A stretch of DNA of 52,233 nt from Zygnema cylindricum (taxonomy: Eukaryota > Streptophyta > Zygnematophyceae > Zygnematales > Zygnemataceae): positions 15,001 to 67,233 of the forward strand of contig JBBHKE010002112.1 in the NCBI GenBank assembly GCA_037447655.1, given 5' to 3'. The notes under the pieces are model-generated. The model ran no database searches, was not told where the DNA came from, and saw only the letters and a program-made list of their open reading frames with translations. The position numbers and the translations under genes were made by a program. Of the stretch, positions 11,695 to 21,795 are shown piece by piece (within the stretch, counting starts at the first letter, position 1; every line of letters starts with the position of its first letter).

Positions 11695-12311
11695 CACCGC
11701 GAATCGTAATTAGAGTAAATTACTCTAATTCGGTCGCTCGAAATTTCGACTCTATGACATCAAATAGAGTAAATGATTCTATTTTTTTCATTATTCTAAT
11801 TTAGGTAAGTTTAATTAGCGTAACAGAATTGTAATATAGGTTCTTTTTAAATAGTGTGGAGTACGGACGAAGTTCGACCGTGCAAAACTGTACTTTTTTA
11901 AGTAAAAAAGGTACAAACAATGATTTAATAGAATCGCGCTCGCACGTGAAATCGCACTAAACGGAAAATCAATCACATCGAAAAAAAGCCGTTCGCATAA
12001 CTCTCGTCCGTCGACAACATCGTCGTCAGTGTGAACATTAACTGACATTCAGCGCGACAAATAGTTCTAACGTCATAATGACGTCAAAACTATACGGACT
12101 AACAGATTTTGTACTTATACGTAATTTAGTGTTCATAATTTCAGCGCGGGTATTTATTGCTGACATAACCCAATATAGAGTACTTAAATAAATTAGAGTA
12201 AACTTCCTTTGTTAAAAAGTTTTATCACATAAATTAGAGTTCATTACTCTAATTGTTTTTTTTGGTTTTTTTACTCTAATTTTTTCATTCCTCTAATTAC
12301 GATTCGCGGTG
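11695..12311. mobile_element. Inverted-repeat element B1 (Tc1/mariner-like, non-autonomous)
   Basis: The left end CACCGCGAATCGTAATTAG is mirrored at the right end, which finishes at 12311. TA sits on both sides (11693-11694 and 12312-12313), the duplication expected for Tc1/mariner. Just inside the left repeat is a 23-nt palindrome (11708-11730; AATTAGAGTAA then its complement), and AGAGTAA/TTACTCT motifs recur inside the right end. No transposase is encoded in the 617 bp. Confidence 0.8.
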
Positions 12312-12333
12312 TACTGCGTAGGTTACGATATTA

Positions 12334-13063
12334 GGGTGAACCTCCATCAGGCGAAAAGTGGGGTTCTTTACTGGAAAAAGTGTACTTTCGTACAGATCCA
12401 GCTCATTTCCGTACAAAGACATACTGATTTTTTTTATTTTTTTTTTAAACATGATTACTGTCGGCGCGTCAAGATTCTCCAAACTTCTGGGCGACAACGT
12501 CGACCGTCCGATTACGTGTTTTCGAAGCAGATTACGTGTTTTCGAAGCAAGCGGTCACGTCGTCCAGTGATTAACTACTCTCCTGCAGGAGGAGAGTCAT
12601 CAATCACCGGACGTGTAAATGTTTACGCGTGGAAAGGTGACGTACGGGCCGCGCGCCTTCGGACAGGCGGGAATCAAATCCAACCAAAACCACCAAAAAA
12701 AATATTTGTTGAAGAATGTGTCGTGACGCCTCCTCCACGATCCGCTGACATCCGGAATTTATGGCGCCACGACGAAACACGAACAACAAAACAGCTACAA
12801 AAAATGCAAAACACGAACGTACAAATTGTACATTCACGTAATTTAATTTTGCGACTGGATGTACGGATACAAGTCCATATATTGTGTTTTTTGAATCTTT
12901 GATTGCTCGTCGTCAGAACATGAACCTACGTGCGTCCAATCGAAAGAAAGCACGTATGCGATAGATTCCATTGCTGACACGACCTGATGGAGAAGTGAAC
13001 GAAGTATTAATGCCAGTAAACGTTTCCGTACGATTACTGTCGGCGCCTGATGGAGGGTTACCC
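12334..13063. mobile_element. Inverted-repeat element A2 (PIF/Harbinger-like)
   Basis: The left end GGGTGAACCTCCATCAGGCG and right end CGCCTGATGGAGGGTTACCC are near-perfect complements, with TTA on both sides (12331-12333 and 13064-13066). Internal stretches such as ATTCTCCAAA and CTTCTGGG match A1 in the same order, and a palindrome around CTCCTGCAGGAGGAGAG takes the place of the A1 hairpin. It starts only 20 bp after element B1. The 197-codon frame crossing its left border is not a gene. Confidence 0.78.
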
Positions 13064-13838
13064 TTATTAAGATTTTAAAAATCTAAAAATAATTTTTAAA
13101 CGCGGAGAATTTTAACGTAATATCTGTAACAGCGGAGTTAATTAATGACACGCACGAAAAGTTTGCGACCAGATTTTAATTTTGAAAACGGAAATGGAAA
13201 TTTCGAAACGGAGTGGCAAAAAGGAGCGGCAAACTTTGAAGGTCGGTGGATGACGGAAGGAGCGTGCGAGGATGCTTTCGGTGGACCTGCATGTGCATCC
13301 AGCGTGGCGGAAGGCGCATGGCTCGTACGGTGTGTAGGTCGGTGGTCGCGTGTTCGTCGTTGATATTTTTTTGCTTTTTCTGTTTTTTCATGTTTTTCAC
13401 GTGCACCAGCGAGGAGACCATCCCACACTGGATGATTTGGGCGATTGCTCCGTGGATCTGAAAAAGTGCAACATCCAACGATCAGGGTTTACGCCCACAC
13501 GCTTGGAGTATCCTGAAGTATCGTCTGACAAAAAAAAAAGTTACGAAGTTGTACCCAAACGTACGGCTTCCGGGAAACAACCCCACTTTTTCCTGCAAAG
13601 TCAGTCCACCCTCGGTTGGTAATATAGATCTTGGCCTTTGGGTGACAATGATTGGACACGTCACATTGGGAAACAAAGCGCATCAGGGTGAAATATGGTT
13701 GCCACTGCACAAGTTCACAGTAGGAAATAAAGCGATTCTGTGTCTTGTGATTACTGTGTACTTGTGTACTTTGTGATATTTTTTCCGCATCACCATTCGG
13801 GGGTAGAGTCCTTCGAAGCCGGCACTGTCGCTCGCCAC
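13064..13838. other. Spacer with overlapping short frames, no gene assigned
   Basis: Several short frames overlap on both strands, but none matches a family or forms splice-compatible exons. The CpG content is higher than in the neighbouring transposon block, which could mark the 5' region of the candidate gene that follows. Confidence 0.35.
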
Positions 13839-14367
13839 ATGCGACGGCACAAGCTGTCGCAGGCGCCAGTGGAGATTTCGATGATGGCTGCTGCAGCAGG
13901 AGCTGCCGTCGAGGTGGCCAAGCCGCAAAAGGCGATAGCCCTTTTAGTAGGCCAGGTATGAGGGCAGAGTTTTTAGGTTTTTGAAGGGCTTTGAAAGGCT
14001 TTCTACGGTTTTTAGGGTTTTGAGGAGTTTTTAGGGCTCTTGACACGCGTCACTTGGACCACCTGCCAGCCACGCTGACGCCAACCAATAATCAAGCGCC
14101 AGACATGGCATGAGGAAATGGCCCAATCAGACAGCCACAAAGTGAATCACAAGGACTCGTCGCATTTGTCCCGCAATTTCCGATTTACTTAATCAAACAT
14201 CGCATACAGGGGGTCTCCTATTTGCCATGACTCTATACATGAGCGCAATGCCCTTTTATCGAAAGCCTGGCAAGCGGCAACCATCCGCCCAAGCCCAGTC
14301 AAAGTCTACCGCCCAACGCGACCACCCAAACAAGCCTGTGATGATAAACCTGAAACGACCAAATTGA
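13839..14367 (+). CDS. Candidate small single-pass membrane protein (two exons, phase unresolved)
   Basis: The plus strand has an exon-like stretch ending at 13955 before GTATGA. It encodes an Ala-rich start (Met codons at 13839, 13881 and 13884) and then KPQKAIALLVGQ. After an acceptor at 14209, one frame reads GLLFAMTLYMSAMPFYRKPG, followed by a basic, Gln/Lys-rich tail and a stop at 14365-14367. Joined, the pieces would form a small protein with one hydrophobic helix capped by basic residues. The simple GT-AG junction is out of phase by one base, so the intron border, a further small exon or a base error must be settled. I recognise no family. Confidence 0.3.
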
Positions 14368-17108
14368 CTCCGTACACTGCCAACGATTCAAACCAGCCTA
14401 TCCTGCCTCACACCCCTCCTACCCAAAGTCACAGTGTCAGTCTTCCATCAAAACAAATTCACATGACCCTGAAATAGAGCGGGTCGCATGCCGAATATTT
14501 TGTACTTGTATCGCCGCATCACATTTTCCTGCTTGCACTGTGCACAGAACACATTGATACACGACTCAACTGTCAACTGTCAACTGTCAACTGCCCGATT
14601 ATCATCGACGCCCCGTCACACTCATCTCTTTCTCGAGCCAAACTACTTGCCGCGCTAATTCCCCGTTACTAATAGCTTCTTTGGATCAATACTATTCATC
14701 GCTAACTCAAATAAGGTCTTAACCCCAACGTTTCCCCCTACTAGGCCGCCATTAAGTTAGCAGCTCCAACCATAGCGTTTGTTTCAATACTTCTTTCAAT
14801 TCCAGCTCTGCCATTGCCGCTGCACATTAAGTTGTATCCGGTATGGATTTCCAATGCCACCAACTTTTTCTCTTTTGCTACGAAGACAACTCTCCGAATT
14901 GAAATTCGTCGTTTTTGTTTTTCAAATAGCTACATTCAACCTAATTCGTTTGTTTGTTGTCAACAAACCATGTTCCTGCCTTCCATCTGAAATATTTTAT
15001 CACTTTCCCTTCTACAAAATCTTGTGTGCTCCACTTCAGTGTCCCGTCATCATCTGCTTACACAGATGTTTTTGTTGGAGTATGTTTTTATCAGTTTCAT
15101 CTCGTTCCGACTGAAACAAAGATTTCAATGAAGCAAACCAGCACGTGAAAACACCAAAATGAATGTGCTACACAATTTCGGATGCACATCAAGTGCATGA
15201 TACTGTTGCAATTATTTCTTTCCGTATTTCAAACACCGCTATTACATACTTTGGGTGTTTCCTATATCTGCGGCTCTTGTAAGGCGGAATATTCCAGCTT
15301 CCACCTTAAGATTTCTTGCGAGCGTAAGCTCGCGGTGCCCGACCAAGCCTTTGCCTTTATATGGAGCTTTTGCCTCTGTTTGTATTTCTTTGCACTGTTT
15401 TTCGTCATACTTTTTACACACGCGACAAAGAACCGAATTCTTTCAAAGTGTTCTCCAAATGTTCTTCAAAGTAATCACAGGAATTAATGTGGACATTTCT
15501 GGCTAATTTTATTTGAAATAATGATTTGTGCTAGATGTACAAATCAAGTGAAGAAGTATGAGGTCCGTAGTAAAGCTCCATTTGGAAAGGTTATAATCTC
15601 AAGCATGACACATTACAGAGGGGAATGTTAGACTTCCAATCCCTTTTCGCACGTGGTGAAAGGATTATAGGCGTTTTGTACAAGAAGTTTCCCCTTCAAA
15701 GTTATCACAAACGAGGACAAGAAATGGAGAAGAGGGGAGGGGGAGAAAAAGTAGGAGAAGAACATAATGTCAACAAAAAGTCGGTTTATTTTAAAGATGT
15801 TATTTGAGAACACCCTGAGAGAAAATATTATACAGAAAAAAATAAAAATGACGGACGTTTACCACACCTCAACTTGCCAGCCTGATGAGGATTGTTGGGT
15901 TTTCAGATTTTCTATTAATGTGGCTACCTTTTCTCCTAAGACTCCTTTTCTCTTGAGACATTATCTTTTTGAGCACAAACGGCACAATTTCATGTAGAAG
16001 AACTATTTGCAACTGTGATGCCTGCATATGCCATTTTTTTTTTTATGTTCGTCCTGTTCTAATCTAAAACCTACATTGCCAAGTTTCTTTTTATGGAAAT
16101 TCGACAAGCTTAATCATCATTACTCTACATTGTAGTTACTGTAGATTGTGATCAGTATTGGGGATAAGTAAACAGGTGTGGCCCGTATGACTGAATGACA
16201 TAAATATGACAACCACCCTACTTAAATTTTATGGCATCTTCGTCAATTCATACTAGTTTTTTGCACTATGTCAAGTTTCCGTCATAGTAAAGAGTTTACC
16301 GATTATCAAATGTAACGACAATTGGCGTGCACATGGCCATGTTCAGGCATGTGGCTACATTTTTCAAGACACCGCGAGCATGTAGTCGTTTTCTATTAGT
16401 TGGTTTAAATTGGACTTATCATAGAAAAAAACATGGAACTCCAATCCACATCATTAATGTAACACTTCATCAACAATACTTTTAACCCATCCCTTGACCT
16501 CTAGCCTTGCTTATTCGGGCATCAAACCTTAGTCCTAGCTAGAATTTTTGTCCAGGATGGTGTGCGTTGAGATTTCAAAATTTGGCTCTATTTCTTGTGT
16601 TTCGGCCTCTTGTAAAATCGAAGCTACTCCTAACTTGGTCAAAGGAATGGGTCTTTTGGCGTGACTCCTCTAAACTATTTCGCATTTCATTACATCCACA
16701 CCGTCAGTGATAAGTCAAGCACTATACCCGCACCTAATTTGCTCAAAAACTTGGTGACTTAAAAAAAATAACATATTGAGGTAACAACATCTTTGGGCTA
16801 TTTTCATCCAATTCATAGAAAATAAAGAGACAAAAAGCACAAAGGAAAAAACCGATTCTTGATTGATTATATATCAGAGGAAATGAAAAATTTCCCGCAC
16901 AAATGATAAAAAACTTATGATCAAGCATTTACAATGGCCTAGAATAAGATCTATTCACACATTTTTGACTAAGAAAATCACAATAAGACAAGGTTTTCAA
17001 ATAAATAGCCGCAGTGCTTGGGTAGCTTCCAAAACTGTCTCTAAGTTCCATGGGAATGACTGAGGCCTGGAAAAATATTTTAATTGATCAACTAAAAATT
17101 TGTAGAAC
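14368..17108. other. AT-rich intergenic region without a recognised gene
   Basis: No conserved protein motif, splice-compatible exon set or inverted-repeat transposon is visible. A short CAACTGT triplet repeat lies near 14570-14592. Open frames such as those at 14779-15114 and 15182-15487 are rich in Phe/Cys/Leu, as expected from translated AT-rich DNA. Confidence 0.45.
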
Positions 17109-19463
17109 TTACGACGTCTTAAACATCACACATTGCCTTGTTGTGTCGAAGAGGTTCTCCGTATCGTCCGCCGGGACATTGAAAGCAACACCTTTATACA
17201 TGATTCTGAACACGGTAACGGGCAACATGACGCAACGGCTGCGGAAGTAATCGATGCCCGGAGTTGTTTGGAAGGTCCGGGCTTTCAAAACAGCATCTTC
17301 ACCATTTAGGTAAAATTGGTTTCCGACAGAGTTAGTAGCTGCCGGACATTCTCGGAAGAGAGCGGAACCGGACTCGTCCACCTCAACGTCAAGCTCATCT
17401 CCCGTCTTATTTGTCCTCAAACCGGTACTCAAACTCGTCCCCTCGCCGTTTACAAGCGCAATCGTTGGAATTTCGCTTTTGTATCCCGCAAAATAGAAGT
17501 CGCAAAGCTCCAAGGGAGTGGACGGGCAAGAGGTGTTGCATGCAGGAGGAGGTGGTGGTGACGGAGGGGGTGGGGGAGGAGGCGACGGTGGAGGAGGTGA
17601 AGGCGAAGGAGGGGGAGGAGATGGTGGAGGTGGGGGGTGGCGATGGAGGAGGTGGAGAAGGTGAGGGAGGAGGAGGAGAAGGTGGAGGAGGGGAAGGTGA
17701 AGGAGGAGGTGGTGGAGGCGATACGGGAAGAGTTTTAAAGGAAGTCGAACATGTGCAAGGTGCGGTGGAGGGGCCCGTGCCAAAGACAAGGCATCGGCGC
17801 TCGTCAGGGTAAATTTGCTGGTTTGTGTCGCCCAAGTTGAGGTTTAGTACGGTATTGCCGGTTGGGATTTGTACCGCGGTGAGAGGAATCACGAAACAAG
17901 AGTTCTGGAAGTAGCTCTTGGGTGCCTGCAATAGATGCCAAACCGGATCGCCTCAGCCTCAATTTCTAATCCCCGTAACGTGGTTATGACTTATGTGGAA
18001 TTTCAAGCTTCCATTCACTGTATGTTTGTACATTGCCTGCTCTAGTTACAGAAGAAAAAAAACCGGTTTAGGAACATGGACTGGCGAAATTGAAACATAG
18101 CGATCAATCTGTGACGGCAACCGTGTGCCAATGAGGTTCGATTTTGGATCCTTTCAATTTTTTAAACTTACGGAATTAAAGCTGCGGAACTTGATCTGAG
18201 CTGCTTGTCCGTTGACATAAAACTGGTCGCCAGTGCCGGTTCCCGCATTATCCGAGCAGAGGAACGAGGCCTCCCCGGAACTGTCGACTTCAATGATCTC
18301 TCCACTCACGGAGTCCATAACGTATGGCCCTACTCCCATGTCAGTCGAGCCGTCCAAACTGAAATGGACCAAAACTTTTGGGTCAGTTTTTTTTGTGTTT
18401 TTCAAATAAACACGCCTATGAAACGTGCATATCAAATAGATCAATGCTAAAATTTAATGCGTTTTTGTTTCAAAGAAGAAATGAAAACAAACAAAGAAAA
18501 TCCGATCGGGCTGGAATTACAGATTTCCTGAGCATTCAGAAAACATCTTTTCCCGCCAATATTGCAAAGCTCGAACATTGGCTGAAAAAAATAAATAGTT
18601 GTAGTAAGGTAGATCCAGATGCAAACAAAGGGAGACGATGTGAGGTAGAGAAACAGGAAAAGAAATGCGAGGAGACGACAGAGGGAGATGGGGAAAATAG
18701 AGATGAGGCAAGGGGGAAAATGGAAGAGAAGAGGTGAAGGTCGGAATTAATATTGTACCCACCATCCCGCCTCTATCATCTTCTCACTTTCCCCCACCCC
18801 TTCCACCCCTCTCTTCCTTCCGCAGATTCTATCGTTTCTCTCCCTCTCTCTTCGTCTTTGTTCTCCCCTCCCCTCATTCCCCCTCCATTCCCCCTAATCC
18901 ATTTCCCCTTTTCACCGCTACCTATCTCTCTGCCTTCATACCAACCCTACCCTCACTTTCTCCCTCCCTCTCTTCCTTCCTCCTTCCTTCCCTCCCTCCC
19001 TCCTTTCCTCCTCCATACTCTCGCCATTAATCCCCATCTTCTTATTCGTCGCTCTATCTTCCTCTAGCCTCTCCACTCCATTCCCGGCTGATGATTTCCG
19101 AGTCTACAATTTAAGCATTCAGCTGATGGCTTCCAGCTCTGCACATTCGAATCGATGCAGAGAATCCGCGCTTCCATGTTTTAATGCGGAAAATGGAGAA
19201 ACAGAGTCGGGTCGTCGATCCTACCTGATGCTTGGGATGGTCTCGTTTGTCGGGGAAAGGAAAAAGTCGCACTGAGGGAAGGAAGTGGAGGAGACTGTCA
19301 TCAAATTTCGAGCAGACGCGCGGTTCAACAGTTTTCCACCGTCCATCCTCGTTCCGAAACTGCGCGCAGCCTCGGCACAAAAAGGAGTGCGGCTCGTCGC
19401 CAACGCCACGACGCACATTACCAGGCTCCAACCGAGTTTGGGAGACAGATTTGACTTCGCCAT
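17109..19463 (-). CDS. Secreted Ser-Pro-rich protein with two related domains; frame broken in the linker
   Basis: Exons: 19463-19225, 18358-18172 and 17925-17109. Exon 1 gives a signal peptide (LGWSLVMCVVALA core) and the start of domain 1 (QCDFFLSPTNETIP). Exon 2 carries EVDSSGEASFLC and GDQFYVNGQAA; exon 3 begins APKSYFQNSC. Then comes a Ser-Pro linker (SPPPP units), followed by domain 2 with LCDFYFAG, EVDESGSALF, GNQFYLNGEDA, a CVMLPVT segment and CVMF near the end. The two domains align, so they arose by internal duplication. The layout, globule - SP rod - globule, resembles volvocine pherophorins, but I do not recognise a pherophorin domain. Coding length is 1243 nt, one base over a multiple of three. 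The frame shifts at a run of six G (17632-17637, + strand) inside the linker. This is either a sequencing error or a young null allele. The product is probably extracellular and hydroxyproline-rich. Confidence 0.72.
18597..19075. repeat. Polypurine then polypyrimidine tract in intron 1 of the Ser-Pro-rich gene
   Basis: On the plus strand about 18610-18735 is G/A-rich and 18765-19075 is C/T-rich (CTCCCTC, TTCCTCC units). Switching from purine to pyrimidine within one intron makes partial self-pairing possible. The Pro/Ser/Leu-rich open frames seen across it are low-complexity artefacts. Confidence 0.75.
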
Positions 19464-20259
19464 GGGAAATGATTGCTCCTTTTACAACGAGCAAAGATTC
19501 GAATGGCTAAAAGTTTCAGATGGATATCTTTTATGCTTTTGTAAAAGTGGAATAATTCTTAGCGGGTTGCTTAGCTGGTTGTTTTTTCTTCTGTCCGAAG
19601 TCACTATTTATAAGGAATCTCATCAGCGAGAGGGCAGAGGGAACAGACAGATGAAGCGAGTGCTGTGACGGAAAAATGAGAGAAAAATCCTGGACGCTCC
19701 AGATCCGCCGTTGACCAGATCGACGGTCGTAGGCGTATGGTCGGCCGCGGCGCACTTTTGACTGGCTGTGACGCGTGGCCGGTTCAAACTTTCGAACGGA
19801 GAATCGCGGTGAATTGCGGTGCGCGGCCGGAAAAGCCCAAAGTGTTGTAGCGCCGGAGAAGACTGCAGCGGGCTCCTGGAATTACCGTACGGCGTACCGC
19901 GTACGGAAGCTGCAGCGAAACTGACCTGTGTTCACACGTGCGGGAGACGACCGGACTTCAATTCGACCAAATTGGCCGTCAGCTGCCGGCTTTCGCCAAC
20001 CGTCATCGACCGCCTTCCGCCTCTCTCGCGCGAGATGGGCATTCGAACGGAAAAGTAAGAAACGTCCGATGGGAAGAGAGTTCGATGAAAACAGGGCTGT
20101 ACGGTATGACGGCAATTAGCAAATTTCCTGCCGGTTGAATGCAGTGTACAGCTCATTACTTGTACCGTATGGTACTGGTCAACAACCCAACCGAGGGAAT
20201 ATAGTCCGTACCAGCATTCTCATTCCCATGAGTCCGTACAAAATTCCTTCACTTTCGCA
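19464..20259. other. Upstream region of the Ser-Pro-rich gene
   Basis: GC- and CpG-rich DNA lies upstream of the minus-strand gene and probably holds its 5' UTR and promoter. Short frames overlap on both strands at 19819-20156 without family features. No specific promoter element can be fixed. Confidence 0.35.
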
Positions 20260-20794
20260 GGGTGTGTTCCCATGTAGCTGTAACTTAGTCTTTTTACTTT
20301 GTATTTTAGTGAAGATTCTCCGTACATATTTTCAATATTTTCTTATGTTCGATGACGAAATCGTTCCTTGAATTTTTGACGGATGTAGACGTGGGTACAA
20401 GTTGTGACCGTTGTAGACGATTACAAAACTCGCGACAATTTTTGAAGTTTACCAAATAGCGACGGTTGTAGACGACTACTACTTTGTGACATTGTAGATG
20501 CTTAGGGTTTTGCGACGTTATGATGTCATGCTCACTTGGTCAGCCACTTTAAAAAAAATTGACTAGCGAGTCGTTTTCAGATAAAGTTTGGAGATGACGT
20601 TTTTTAACGTGGCAGTAGGTAGAAATTAGAAAATAGCAAGACGACAAGCTGTAGTACATTTTAAGTTTCAAAACGACGCATTTTGTACTATGGTTTTCGC
20701 AGTTTTTTTGTACAGCAAATTTTTTCGTTGCAGGCTCTGTTTTCGACGTCAAAGACAAGAAAAAATCCTTACTTTATCACATGGGAACAAACCC
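20260..20794. mobile_element. Inverted-repeat element C1 (PIF/Harbinger-like)
   Basis: The left end GGGTGTGTTCCCATGTAG and right end CACATGGGAACAAACCC are near complements. The flanking triplets are GCA and TCA, so the target duplication is imperfect. Inside, GTTGTAGACGA-type motifs and the part before the right end (GACGTTTTTTAACGTGGC and onward) match element C2 at 25004 in the same order. No protein is encoded. Confidence 0.7.
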
Positions 20795-21795
20795 TCACTA
20801 AATACGTGAATAAAACTCTATTTCCAAAAATACGAAGTTAAGACCATGAAAGTACAAAACATGATTGTAACAAGAAATAATTGATGACGATCAACATAGA
20901 GGTTTCATTCATACGGATTTTGACTTTTTTAATAAAATGCGTTTACTTTTTTAGTTCTTTTAGATTTTTGTAATATTCCTAAAATTTCGTGTATGGATAA
21001 AATATACGTTACAATGTTACATAAAATTTCAAAAAAAGGGTTGAAAGTAATCCGTGAATCGTTATTAGAGTACAAAATAATTAGTGAAGAAAAACAATTA
21101 GCGTTATCAACTGTATTCTGGGTTCAAGGGCCTAACGCCAACAGAAATCCATGTTAATTTATGCACATAACACTAATTTGAATACACATTCCCATATGGT
21201 AGTTGCGATAGTTTGTGTTCGCAAGAACATGTGAGAACAAGTTCTCACGATTTCCCTCTTCTTTATGACTTGGAATCAAATCTGAATACGCTTTTCCGTG
21301 GCGACGCGTTGAACTTCCCCCGTCGACGCCTTTATCTTACACTTACTTTGTACGCATGCACAAAATAATGAGCATTTTTGTACGGACTAAGATATTTTGT
21401 ACATTACACTATTTAAAAACAGCCCAAATAAAAGTAATCAACGCCAATTGAATAGTACATATGTTGACGAGAACAAAATATTGAGTTAAGTTTGATAATG
21501 TTGTAATATTTTTTTTCTTTAAACAATTTTCTAATTTTTATTTTATTGTGAAGTCAAAATCGGTCAACGTGTTCCTCCTTATTTTAGATCAATTAAGAAA
21601 CCTAGAAAATACATAAGAAAACTTTTAATTTCAACAAATAAATCAGTGGAAATTGAATTATTACGTCAATTTCCTACGACAAATCCTAACTATTGGCTTA
21701 CTCACATGTTTTAAACAATAAATAGATAAATTAAATTGCTATTTAAGTTAGAGAAACTCGACCACAATTCAAACAAAACTTAGTCATTCACTAAA
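20795..21795. other. AT-rich flank upstream of the hAT relic
   Basis: I see no gene and no left terminus matching the CAGAGGTCG ends of the hAT family seen elsewhere in the window. The region probably includes eroded 5' sequence of the hAT element. Confidence 0.35.

Noticed and set aside
12309-12902. 197-codon plus-strand frame
   Set aside because: It starts in the right end of element B1 and crosses the border of element A2, so it spans two unrelated transposons.
13965-14040. TTTTTAGG-like repeats resembling plant telomere TTTAGGG
   Set aside because: The units are irregular, few and interrupted; no true telomeric array is present.
17109-19463. Direct assignment of the Ser-Pro protein to the pherophorin family
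   Set aside because: Only the architecture agrees; the domain sequences do not show the pherophorin Cys pattern that I would expect.
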